A stretch of 32,575 nucleotides of DNA from NCBI GenBank assembly GCA_030610785.1, contig JAUWRB010000004.1, positions 1-32,575 on the forward strand, read 5' to 3'. The notes beneath the pieces are model-generated. The model did not search any database. It saw only the letters and a program-made list of their open reading frames with translations, and had not been told where the DNA came from. Source of the DNA: Promethearchaeota archaeon (lineage in GTDB: Archaea; Asgardarchaeota; Lokiarchaeia; Sigyniarchaeales; SOKP01). Below are positions 1 to 7,600 of the stretch, in pieces. Made by a program: the position numbers and the translations under genes. Position 1 is the stretch's first letter, and each line of letters starts with the position of its first letter.

Positions 1-234
1 AAATTATAATTTGATTTGGATTTTTTAATTATTTAAATTAATTTTTTTTCTCCTTATCTTATAAAAATCTTTATTCAACCATTATCTTAAGATATTCAAG
101 TTATTTTATTGTATTTATTTTTGATTCAATACAAAAGTATATTAGTTTTTTTTTAATATTGTGAAAATATTTTGTTAAATAGTTAATTGTATTAATATAA
201 ATTAATTATAAAAAAAATTAGAGAAGGTATAAAA

Positions 235-2016
235 ATGAGCGAAGAGATACCAGAACCATGGTTAGATTATTGGCCTGAAGGTGTGCCTCGTCATATTGAT
301 TATGAGGAAAGATCATTAGGTCAAATTTTGCGAAATACGGCTAAAGTGTTCCCAAATTCCCAGGCAATTTATTTTATGGGATGGAGAACAACTTATAAGG
401 AATTAGATACAATGGTAGATAAATTTGCAACTGGACTTTCGAAAATGGGGATTAAAAAAGGAGATGTGGTAGCAATAGATGTGCCTAATGTGCCACAATT
501 CATTATTGCATTCTATGCGATCTGTAGAATTGGTGCGATTGCAAATCCAATCATTCCTTTACATAAATTTGTAGAAATTGCTTATCAAATTAACGATTCA
601 AATAGTAAAGCCATGATTATTTTAGATGCCCTTTATCAAGGTTATTTACATGGTAAGGACCTTTCTAAAATGCCAACCTTAAAGAATGTAATATTAACTG
701 GAATAGCAGAATATTTACCAAAGATTAAAGCAGTATTGGGAACAGCTTTAGGAAAAGTGCCTCAAATGAAAAAGAAATTATGGCCCACTCAAGTAGGAGA
801 CATAAAGTTCAACTCGTTTCAAGATGTTTTACAGAGTGGTGTTCCGATTAATCTGCCGGATGTTAAAATAAATCCTAAGGAAGATACTTCCACATTAATT
901 TACACTGGTGGGACCACAGGAGTACCAAAAGGAGTACAATTATCGCATTATAATTTATCTGTGAATGCTGAACAAGCACTTGCGTGGATTGAGGGTCAAT
1001 TACCAGAAATAAAAAAATCCCGCGGAAAAGGTGGCGTGGGTTGCTTGATTCCTTTCGGTCATGTCTTCGGAATTTCAACAGGGATGAACCTTGGAATTGC
1101 ATCAGGTTACAAACTTATACTCTTTGTTTCGCCTCCGGAAAAAAAATCAGATGTAATAAAGTATTTAATGAAAGAAGACGCTGTATACATCCCGGCAGTG
1201 CCTACGCTCTATAATCAAATAAATCAAGACCCTGATTCAACAAAATACAAGGGAAAATTAACCTCATTAGCCGCTTGTTTGAGTGGTGGTTCTGCCTTAC
1301 CTGCGGAAGTAAAAAGAAAATTTGAAGATATAACAGGAGCACTTATAATTGAGGGGTATGGCGCGAGCGAAACGTCCCCTATTGTAACTGGAGGTCCTTT
1401 CCATAGATATAAAATAAATTCTACAGGTTTACCAATGTCTGATACCTTAATAAAAATTGTAGACGCCGATGAGGGTAATAAACTTTTACCTATATGTCCT
1501 AATGAAAATTGCGATAAATGTGGAGAAGAAGAAGCAGAAAAATATATTGGAGAATTGTGTATAAATGGGCCTCAAATAATGCTAGGATATTTAAATAAAC
1601 CAGAAGATACTAAATATGCGTTAAGGAAAGATTCGAAAGGGCGGATTTGGTATTACTCCTCTGATATTGCGTGTATAGACCGTGAAGGCTATTTACATAT
1701 TAAGGATAGAAAGCGTGATATGATTAAATATAAGGGTCACGGTGTTTTCCCCGCAGAAGTTGAGAATCTAATATATCAAAACGAGGCGGTAAATGAAGTG
1801 GGCGTTATTGGCGTTCCGCATCCAGATGGTGTTGGACAGACTATTAAAGCTTATGTTTCAATTAAAGACGAATACAAAGGCAAGATCACGGAAGAAGACT
1901 TGATGGAATGGTGTAAAGATAACATAAGCCCTTATAAATATCCAAGAATAATAGAATTTTTAGAAGAATTGCCAAAAACTCTTATTGGAAAAATTATAAG
2001 ACGTGAATTAAGGTAG
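235..2016 (+). CDS. AMP-forming acyl-CoA synthetase (long-chain fatty acid-CoA ligase type)
   Basis: Activates a carboxylic acid to its CoA ester with ATP through an acyl-adenylate. The 593-residue length fits the FadD/AMP-ligase family. Visible landmarks are the phosphate-binding loop YTGGTTGVPKG near residues 222-232, the GYGASETSP adenine-binding motif near 374-382, the YSSDIACIDREGYLHIKDR hinge region near 473-491 and the C-terminal catalytic lysine in PKTLIGKIIRREL. Cys421, Cys426 and Cys429 form a small Cys cluster just before the conserved GELCINGPQIMLGY segment, which is unusual and may hold a metal. It starts at ATG 235 behind an A/T-rich promoter region and a weak GAAGG element. It is followed by a T-run and a 361-nt gap, so it may be a separate unit from the thiolase operon, but position implies it feeds acyl-CoA to that system. 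The acid substrate cannot be read from sequence. Confidence 0.9.
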   Translation: MSEEIPEPWLDYWPEGVPRHIDYEERSLGQILRNTAKVFPNSQAIYFMGWRTTYKELDTMVDKFATGLSKMGIKKGDVVAIDVPNVPQFIIAFYAICRIGAIANPIIPLHKFVEIAYQINDSNSKAMIILDALYQGYLHGKDLSKMPTLKNVILTGIAEYLPKIKAVLGTALGKVPQMKKKLWPTQVGDIKFNSFQDVLQSGVPINLPDVKINPKEDTSTLIYTGGTTGVPKGVQLSHYNLSVNAEQALAWIEGQLPEIKKSRGKGGVGCLIPFGHVFGISTGMNLGIASGYKLILFVSPPEKKSDVIKYLMKEDAVYIPAVPTLYNQINQDPDSTKYKGKLTSLAACLSGGSALPAEVKRKFEDITGALIIEGYGASETSPIVTGGPFHRYKINSTGLPMSDTLIKIVDADEGNKLLPICPNENCDKCGEEEAEKYIGELCINGPQIMLGYLNKPEDTKYALRKDSKGRIWYYSSDIACIDREGYLHIKDRKRDMIKYKGHGVFPAEVENLIYQNEAVNEVGVIGVPHPDGVGQTIKAYVSIKDEYKGKITEEDLMEWCKDNISPYKYPRIIEFLEELPKTLIGKIIRRELR

Positions 2017-2025
2017 AATTAAATA

Positions 2026-2060
2026 TTTCTTTTTTTTTTTATATATTTTTATTTTTAAAT
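2026..2060 (+). terminator. T-rich stretch after the acyl-CoA synthetase
   Basis: An uninterrupted run of about ten T residues followed by more T-rich sequence begins about 10 nt after the stop codon. Archaeal transcription commonly ends at such T-runs without a hairpin. It suggests that the acyl-CoA synthetase is transcribed separately from the next gene. Confidence 0.4.
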
Positions 2061-2176
2061 CACATAATATGGGATCGAACCCTTTACTCATAATTTACGA
2101 ATTATAGTTCAATCAATTTTGATCAATAAAATAAAAAATCTTATGAGTGGATGACTAACTTTGTCCTGTGAGATTT
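2057..2176 (-). pseudogene. tRNA-like four-arm element, probably a degenerate intron-containing tRNA (Met-like)
   Basis: Read on the minus strand, this stretch has four tRNA-like elements in the right order. There is an end-pairing stem (plus 2057-2064 with 2167-2176, one bulge). Next is a D-arm-like hairpin closed by GGA/TCC (2149-2151, 2164-2166) whose loop contains AGTTAGT. Next is an 8-bp ACTCATAA/TTATGAGT stem (2141-2148, 2086-2093), and finally a T-arm core GGGTTCGATCCC (2071-2082). CTCATAA equals the usual anticodon loop of Met tRNAs. However, the stretch between the two anticodon-side arms is about 47 nt, the T and D stems are short, and the acceptor pairing is imperfect. It could be a decayed tRNA, an unusual intron-bearing tRNA or a coincidence. 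The A/T-rich gap 2017-2377 contains nothing else recognisable. Confidence 0.35.
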
Positions 2177-2377
2177 TTTTTACTTTTTTTTAACTATTGA
2201 TAAAAAGAAAATAATTTGTAATTAAAGAAGAAATAAATAAATTCCATGAAAAAAAAATTCCTTTAATTTATTATATTTTAATTGAATACCATTTTAAGTT
2301 TTTTTTCATAATATTATTTTAAGAATTTTAATTTATTTCAAAAAATTAAATAAAAAACGCGAAAAAAGAGGATAAAA

Positions 2378-3610
2378 TTGAGAAAAGTAGCAATAATAGG
2401 CGTAGGAATAACTCCCTTCCTATCACGTTATTTGGACAAAACTTATTTTGAACTTGCTTATGACGCCACAAAATTGGCTTTAAATGATTGCAATAAGCAG
2501 GGTATAGAAATAACACACAAAGACCTTGAATCTACAGTATATGGTATATATAATGAATTATTTGAACGTCAGTTCATGCCAGATATTTTTATAAATAGTT
2601 ATATCGGAATGAATGACAAACCTGGAACTAGAATTGCAAGCGGAGGCGCTACAGGTGGTTATACCGTAAGAATGGCATATGCCGAAGTAGCTTCGGGGTT
2701 ATCTGATTTATGTTTATGTCTTGGTGTAGAAAAATGTAATGATTGTTACGACGAAAAAACAGGAGCAACTACACCACAAGTGCTAAATGCGATAGCATAC
2801 TCTGCGGATATGACCTATGAATATCCTATGGGCATGATGGCGGCAAGTTCATATGTTTCAATGGTAAACGCACACTTCGAAGAGTTCGGAAGTCCTTCGG
2901 AAGAACAGATGGCCCTTGTATCAGTTAAAAATCATGGAAACGCAATAAATAATCCAATAGCTCAATCCCCCATGAAAATCACTGTGGAGGATGTAATGAA
3001 TTCAAGAATTATTTGTTATCCGTTTAAAATGCTGGATTGCTGTTTGTATTCAGAAGCATCTGCATGTTTAATATTAGCAAGTGAGCAAAAAGTTAAAGAA
3101 TTAGGAGTAGAAAACCCTATTTGGATAACTGGAGTAGGTGCCGCTAATACTGATTGTTTTATAGGAAATCGTGAAAGCATCGGAAGATTATATTCTAATA
3201 TTAATGCGGCAAAAGCAGCTTACAAAATGGCGGGTCTGGATTATGACAATATCAAGAATCAAATCGATGTTGCAGAGCTTCACGATGCCTTTAGTGGACA
3301 AGAAGTAATTTCTTACGAAGAGTTAGGGTTTGTTCCTTTTGGAGAAGGTGGAAAGTGGATTGAATCGGGTGGACCTGAAATAGGTGGTGAACTACCTTGC
3401 TGTCCAAGTGGAGGCTTAATAGGGTGTGGGCACGCAGTAGGTGCCACTGGCATTATGTCCACAGGTGAAGCAGCTCTTCAATTAAGAGGTGATGCGGATA
3501 AACATCAAGTAACAATTGAAAAAGGGCGGGCTCTTGCTCATTCAATTGGGGGACCTGGAGCTGCGTATGCGGCTATTATTATAATGGAAAACGAGGAGGC
3601 GAAAAAATAA
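2378..3610 (+). CDS. SCPx-type thiolase-fold protein 1, nucleophilic Cys replaced by Gly
   Basis: A 410-residue thiolase-superfamily protein of the archaeal/SCPx type, opening with MRKVAIIGVGITPF. The start is TTG, with AGAGGAT about 5 nt upstream. Ungapped comparison with the usual SCPx active-site block (V-E-x-A-C-A-S-G-G) aligns IASGGATGG, so the acyl-accepting cysteine position is Gly90. The other two catalytic positions look thiolase-like: His302 in AELHDAF and His352 in GHAVGATG. Without Cys it should not perform the ping-pong thiolase reaction. Cys-less members such as the Ltp2/DUF35 steroid side-chain aldolases show the fold can be repurposed for retro-aldol chemistry on CoA esters. 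It is followed 2 nt later by a DUF35 gene and then an SCP2 gene, so a thiolase/DUF35 complex is likely. The substrate is unknown. Confidence 0.85.
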   Translation: MRKVAIIGVGITPFLSRYLDKTYFELAYDATKLALNDCNKQGIEITHKDLESTVYGIYNELFERQFMPDIFINSYIGMNDKPGTRIASGGATGGYTVRMAYAEVASGLSDLCLCLGVEKCNDCYDEKTGATTPQVLNAIAYSADMTYEYPMGMMAASSYVSMVNAHFEEFGSPSEEQMALVSVKNHGNAINNPIAQSPMKITVEDVMNSRIICYPFKMLDCCLYSEASACLILASEQKVKELGVENPIWITGVGAANTDCFIGNRESIGRLYSNINAAKAAYKMAGLDYDNIKNQIDVAELHDAFSGQEVISYEELGFVPFGEGGKWIESGGPEIGGELPCCPSGGLIGCGHAVGATGIMSTGEAALQLRGDADKHQVTIEKGRALAHSIGGPGAAYAAIIIMENEEAKK

Positions 3611-3612
3611 AA

Positions 3613-4107
3613 ATGGTGTTTCAAGAGCATCAAATACGGGATAAAATTTTAATTGAATATAAATATACTATGGGCGGGCAATCAAAATTCTTCATAGAAT
3701 TGATGAATAATAAAAAGATATTAGGTACCAAATGCCGGAAGTGCAAAAAGGTTTGGTTACCTCCAAGAATTAATTGTTCGGAATGTTATGAAGATACTGA
3801 TTGGATTGAGCTTCCACATACAGGTACCATACAAGTAAGCACGATCGTTTGGTATGGTGCCGCTGCATTTATTCAGAACGTCCCTTATGGCTGTGCCTTC
3901 ATCAAATTAGATAAAGCAGATACCGCAATGTTTCAAGGCGTATTTTCAGAAAATTTGGTTCCTTCTAAACTCAAAAAAGGACAACGAGTTAAAGCAGTAT
4001 TTAAAAAGAAGGAGAATCGAGAAGGAAAAATGACAGACTTCTTTTTTGTCCCTGAGGATGAATGGGAAAGATGGATTAATAAACCAGAATATGAGGGAGG
4101 GGATTAA
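3613..4107 (+). CDS. DUF35 OB-fold protein with rubredoxin-like zinc ribbon (partner of thiolase 1)
   Basis: A 164-residue DUF35 protein. An N-terminal helix is followed by a zinc ribbon with Cys41, Cys44, Cys55 and Cys58 (KCRKCKKVWLPPR, then NCSEC) and an OB-fold beginning around WIELPHTGTIQVSTIV. Family members bind thiolase-fold partners and either bridge thiolase to HMG-CoA synthase in archaea or form the second subunit of SCPx-like aldolases and thiolases (Ltp2-ChsH2, BbsAB). The gene begins 2 nt after the thiolase stop, with GAGGAGG in the end of the upstream gene as ribosome site. The tight coupling implies a stoichiometric complex. It has no enzymatic residues of its own that I can name. 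Confidence 0.88.
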   Translation: MVFQEHQIRDKILIEYKYTMGGQSKFFIELMNNKKILGTKCRKCKKVWLPPRINCSECYEDTDWIELPHTGTIQVSTIVWYGAAAFIQNVPYGCAFIKLDKADTAMFQGVFSENLVPSKLKKGQRVKAVFKKKENREGKMTDFFFVPEDEWERWINKPEYEGGD

Positions 4108-4109
4108 AA

Positions 4110-4481
4110 ATGGGCGTAGCAAGTGAAAACTTAAAACCAATTGTTGAAAAAATGAACACCATAGATAAAGTCAATGCGGTTTTTTATACAAATATTGCAG
4201 GAAATGATGTGAACTGGGACATGACTTTCCAATTTAATTTAAATAACGAAGAACCCTTTTATATTCAAGTAAAAGATCGTAAAGCCAGTCTACTCTCTGG
4301 AACGGCAAGCGATCCTGATATCATATTGACAGGAGATAACAATGCTATTGTGAAAATATGCAATGGTAAAGGTGATTTTACGCATGCAATAAGTCGTGAA
4401 GCGGTAACTGTAACTAAAGGACGGGTTATCGAAGTAATCAGATTAACAAGAGCTATTAACATTGTATTGGGGAAAAAATAA
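4110..4481 (+). CDS. SCP2 sterol-carrier-like lipid-binding protein
   Basis: A 123-residue single-domain protein matching the SCP2 pattern. It has an N-terminal helix, NWDMTFQFNL strand, DRKASLLSG, then ASDPDIILTGDNNAIVKICNGKGD, and a C-terminal segment with TVTKGRVIEVIRL, the usual lipid-cavity closing region. SCP2 domains bind acyl-CoAs and other lipids in a hydrophobic tunnel. The start is 2 nt after the DUF35 stop, with GAGGGAGGGG in the end of that gene as ribosome site. Its place in a thiolase-DUF35-SCP2 run mirrors the domain partnership of eukaryotic SCPx (thiolase plus SCP2), here split into separate genes. It presumably delivers or holds a hydrophobic acyl-CoA for the thiolase-fold enzyme; that role is inferred. 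Confidence 0.75.
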   Translation: MGVASENLKPIVEKMNTIDKVNAVFYTNIAGNDVNWDMTFQFNLNNEEPFYIQVKDRKASLLSGTASDPDIILTGDNNAIVKICNGKGDFTHAISREAVTVTKGRVIEVIRLTRAINIVLGKK

Positions 4482-4494
4482 ATTTTCTAATAAA

Positions 4495-4550
4495 ATCTAA
4501 TCATTTTTTATTTTTATTTTATCTTTTTTTTATTATTTTTTTAAAAACAA
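4495..4550 (+). terminator. T-rich stretch ending the first thiolase operon
   Basis: Several T-runs of five to eight residues follow the SCP2 stop codon, in a 252-nt gap before the next DUF35 gene. They probably separate the thiolase 1 operon from the thiolase 2/3 operon. The rest of the gap is A/T-rich and shows an imperfect ATAAC/GTTAT inverted repeat near 4579-4595 with no known meaning. Confidence 0.35.
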
Positions 4551-4733
4551 AAGCCCTTATTCGTTAACTAATTAATCAATAACATATATCGTTATATTTG
4601 GGTCTTTTTTTTTATGATTTTAAGATTCCAATAATGTTATAATTTTAAATAAAAGTAAATCATTATTAAATTTCAACAGATCATAAGAAATCAATTAAAT
4701 TAAAAACAGTAAATATAAATATAAAAAGAGTGA

Positions 4734-5210
4734 ATGAATGAAATGCTTGAAGAAGACCAAGAGATTTTTATAACGAAAGGTATGGTTCGCGCAGATTTCG
4801 ATTTTTGGGTTGGATTAGTAATGGATAAATTTTACGATGGTCTGCAAGAAAAGAAATTTATTGGTACTAAATGTTCTAAATGCGGAAAAGTTTTCTTGCC
4901 GCCTAGAAATAGATGTGGAGATTGTTTTGTTAAGGCGGAAGAATTTGTAGATTTACCTGAAACAGGGATTTTAAAAAATTTTACTGTTACTACTTATAAA
5001 ATAACCGAGCGAAAAATTAGAAAGGTAAAAAAGGATATTATGGTTGGCTTAGTTCAAGTTGATGGGGCAGATACTGCTATGTTAGTTCCAATAGTAAATA
5101 CAAATCCAGATAATTTAAAAGAAGGAATGAAAGTTAGTGTAGTATGGGCAAAAAAACTAAAAGGTGACCCCCAAGATATTGCGGGTTTTGAGCCTGTTGG
5201 AGATGGTTAA
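4734..5210 (+). CDS. DUF35 OB-fold/zinc-ribbon protein (partner of thiolase 2)
   Basis: A 158-residue DUF35 protein. Cys47, Cys50, Cys61 and Cys64 form the zinc ribbon (KCSKCGKVFLPPR, RCGDC), followed by the OB-fold from about residue 72 (DLPETGILKNFTVTTYK). Unlike the first copy, it lies in front of its thiolase-fold neighbour. It opens the four-gene run DUF35 - thiolase 2 - thiolase 3 - DUF35. The start ATG 4734 lies behind a weak purine-rich AAAAAGAG element; a second ATG at 4743 is in the same frame and could also serve. Its function as a structural or substrate-lid subunit of a thiolase-fold complex is inferred from family knowledge and adjacency. Confidence 0.87.
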   Translation: MNEMLEEDQEIFITKGMVRADFDFWVGLVMDKFYDGLQEKKFIGTKCSKCGKVFLPPRNRCGDCFVKAEEFVDLPETGILKNFTVTTYKITERKIRKVKKDIMVGLVQVDGADTAMLVPIVNTNPDNLKEGMKVSVVWAKKLKGDPQDIAGFEPVGDG

Positions 5211-5211
5211 A

Positions 5212-6345
5212 ATGGACAAAGTAGGAATAGTCGGATATTACCAAGTTAAACCGGGTTTAGATATAATGATGAGCCCTTATGAAATGATTTTTGAAGCCGT
5301 GAGGGGAGCTTTAGATTACGCTGACCTTAAAAGAAAAGACTTAACAACCGTTATTTCCGCAACTAACGATTATTACGACGGAAAAACCATTTCTAATTGC
5401 TTTAAAGTAGAAGCAGGAGGGGCATACATGAAAGACGAGAGTAAAGTAGAAATGGACGGTGCACATGCAGCAATGTATGGTCTATTTAGAATATTAAGCG
5501 GTAATCATAAGCTTGCAATGATATATGGTATTAGCACGCCCTCTTGTTATCAATATGAATCTGTCCGCGTGTTAGAAAATGATCCCACGTTTGATAGACC
5601 AATTAATCTATTGAATTCCTATACTTCCGGAGGAATGCAAATGAGAGCTTATATGAAGGCATTTGGAATTTCAGAAGAAGATATTGCTAAAGTTGCCGTT
5701 TATAACTTAAAAAACGCTGCTAAAAATCCTCTGGCTTTACCAGAAGCTAAGAAAGCCGATATCACGATTGATGAAGTTTTAAAGTCGGATATATTAAGCA
5801 CACCATTAAGGGAATTAATGTATCCAATGAAATGTGATGGTGCTACTGCGATGATTCTCGCTCCAGAAAGACAAGCTTTAAAAATAACAGATAATCCTGT
5901 ATGGATTATTGGTGTCGGAAATGTCAATGAAACATATTATTTAGGAGATCGAGATTTAAGCGTTAGTTTATCTATGGAAATGGCTGCTGGAAAAGCGTAT
6001 GAAATGGCGGGAATAAAAGATCCTAAAAGTGAAATTGATGTTGCAGAGGTTTTTGGACATACTGCTTGCGAGGATCTAATTATAGCCGAAGCTGCTGGTT
6101 TAACTGATAAGGGGAAAGGTATATCCATGGTTGATAGAGGAAACCTTAATCCATCGGGAGGCACAATGGCGGGATATACTCCGTGTGCAAATGGTCTAAC
6201 AAGGATAGTAGAAGCGGCTAAACAACTCCGTAATGAAGCAGAAGGCCATCAAATAAATGGCGCTAAGATGGCTATTGCTACCGGGCAAGTTGGTTTTTGT
6301 GCCCAGAATAATGTAATATATGTATTGGAGAGAGGTGGAAATTAA
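5212..6345 (+). CDS. Thiolase-fold protein 2, catalytic Cys and both His replaced
   Basis: The protein from ATG 5212 has 377 residues (MDKVGIVGYYQVKPG), with GGAGATGG just upstream; the in-frame upstream methionines overlap the DUF35 gene and are less likely. The fold is clear from the MDKVGIVGYY opening, ITDNPVWIIGVGN, DVAEVFGHTACEDL and the C-terminal GGTMAGYTPCANG block. All three catalytic positions have changed. The Cys position is Gly83 (VEMDGAHAA), the His of the VHD/NEAF-type motif is Phe281, and the His of GHPxGATG is Tyr322. It cannot be an ordinary thiolase. It overlaps nothing, but its stop is 1 nt from thiolase 3, so the two may form a heteromer with DUF35 subunits. Whether it is an aldolase, a lyase or a non-catalytic partner is open. 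Confidence 0.8.
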   Translation: MDKVGIVGYYQVKPGLDIMMSPYEMIFEAVRGALDYADLKRKDLTTVISATNDYYDGKTISNCFKVEAGGAYMKDESKVEMDGAHAAMYGLFRILSGNHKLAMIYGISTPSCYQYESVRVLENDPTFDRPINLLNSYTSGGMQMRAYMKAFGISEEDIAKVAVYNLKNAAKNPLALPEAKKADITIDEVLKSDILSTPLRELMYPMKCDGATAMILAPERQALKITDNPVWIIGVGNVNETYYLGDRDLSVSLSMEMAAGKAYEMAGIKDPKSEIDVAEVFGHTACEDLIIAEAAGLTDKGKGISMVDRGNLNPSGGTMAGYTPCANGLTRIVEAAKQLRNEAEGHQINGAKMAIATGQVGFCAQNNVIYVLERGGN

Positions 6346-6346
6346 T

Positions 6347-7591
6347 ATGGCGAAAGTACAACCAGCAATAATAAGTTGCGGTTTTTGTGAACATGCTTCT
6401 AAACGTTCTGATGTGAACATGGCAGAACTGGTTAATGAAGCTGTTGAAGATTGCTTGAAAAAAGCAGGGTCCATAGAGTGGAAAGATATTGATTGTGTTA
6501 TAAATGGTAACATGCCTGCTTTTGAAGGGGCTAACATGCCAGAATTATGGATGACTGACCATATGGCCGCTAAAAATAAACCCCTATTAAGAGTAACCAC
6601 GGGAGGAACCACCGGCGGTTCCGTTTGTATCGCGGGATATTATGCTGTAGCATCCGGATTATATGATACTGTTTTGGCTGTAGCATTCGAACAACAATCG
6701 TGCGGTAATACGACGGTGGGCTTATCATCAGTAGCTTTAGGAGAGATTTCTATTTTTCCTGCTTTAGGATACGATTACGACAGGCTAAAAAGAAATCTAG
6801 GGGCTGGCGCGGCAATTGGGATTGCCTCATATCAAGCAATGAATTACATGAGAAGAAGTAAAGCGACAGAAGAAGATTTAGCGCGTGTTGTCGTCCAAAA
6901 TCGAAGGAATGCTGCAAAGAATTGGTGGACTCATTTAAAAATGCCTACTATAACAATTGATGACGTGTTAGACACTCCTTATATATCATATCCTTTAAGA
7001 TTTGGTATGGTCTGTCCTGCATCAGATGGCGCTTGTGCAATGCTCTTTACAACGGAGGAGAAAGCAAAGCAAATTGCTGATATCCCCGTATATGTAAATG
7101 GTGTTGCAAGCTATAGTAATGAAACTGCTATTGTAGGAATTGACTGTGCAGGTGCTGGTCAAGTTGATCCTTGTGAACAATTAGGCGCCGTGAAATCAGC
7201 TGAAATTGCATATGGGCAAGCGGGTATATCTTTTCCAAATAAAGAAATTGATTACGCCGAAGTATATTCTCCTTTCCCGAATCAAGAATTAATGTGGGTG
7301 GAAAGAGTTGGACTTTTTGAAGAAAATAAAGCTCCTGAAGCGTATAGAAATGGAGTATCGGCTTTTAATGGTGAATTACCAATAAATTGTTCTGGTGGTG
7401 TAAATTCTACGAATGCCATTGGAGCATCGGCAATGGAAAGACCTGCTGAAGCAGCGCTACAAATCATGGGAAAAGCGGGAAATCAAGTTCCTAAAACAGT
7501 ACATACCGCATTAGGACATGGATGGGGTGGCGCAATTAATTTTATAACACATGTGGTAATGTCTGACGAACCACAACGAAAATGGAGGTGA
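6347..7591 (+). CDS. Thiolase-fold protein 3, Cys replaced by Gly, His positions Tyr and Asn
   Basis: It starts at ATG 6347 (MAKVQPAIISCGF), 1 nt after thiolase 2, with GAGAGGTGG about 9 nt upstream, giving 414 residues. The active-site block VTTGGTTGG aligns without gaps to V-E-x-A-C-A-S-G-G, making the cysteine position Gly87. The motif-2 His is Tyr307 (YAEVYSPFPNQEL), and the GHPxGATG His is Asn356 with a one-residue deletion before it. The remaining family framework (PVYVNGVASYSN, EAALQIMG, TALGHGWGGA) is intact. It is the second member of a divergent pair and is followed by its own DUF35 gene. A tyrosine in place of a catalytic His recalls what is reported for the Ltp2 aldolase, so retro-aldol cleavage of a beta-hydroxyacyl-CoA is the leading guess. 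Confidence 0.8.
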   Translation: MAKVQPAIISCGFCEHASKRSDVNMAELVNEAVEDCLKKAGSIEWKDIDCVINGNMPAFEGANMPELWMTDHMAAKNKPLLRVTTGGTTGGSVCIAGYYAVASGLYDTVLAVAFEQQSCGNTTVGLSSVALGEISIFPALGYDYDRLKRNLGAGAAIGIASYQAMNYMRRSKATEEDLARVVVQNRRNAAKNWWTHLKMPTITIDDVLDTPYISYPLRFGMVCPASDGACAMLFTTEEKAKQIADIPVYVNGVASYSNETAIVGIDCAGAGQVDPCEQLGAVKSAEIAYGQAGISFPNKEIDYAEVYSPFPNQELMWVERVGLFEENKAPEAYRNGVSAFNGELPINCSGGVNSTNAIGASAMERPAEAALQIMGKAGNQVPKTVHTALGHGWGGAINFITHVVMSDEPQRKWR

Positions 7592-7600
7592 AAATATAAA

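Noticed and set aside
5164-5211. Upstream start of thiolase 2 overlapping the DUF35 gene
   Set aside because: The 16 extra residues have no family similarity, and ATG 5212 has GGAGATGG at a suitable distance and gives the canonical opening.
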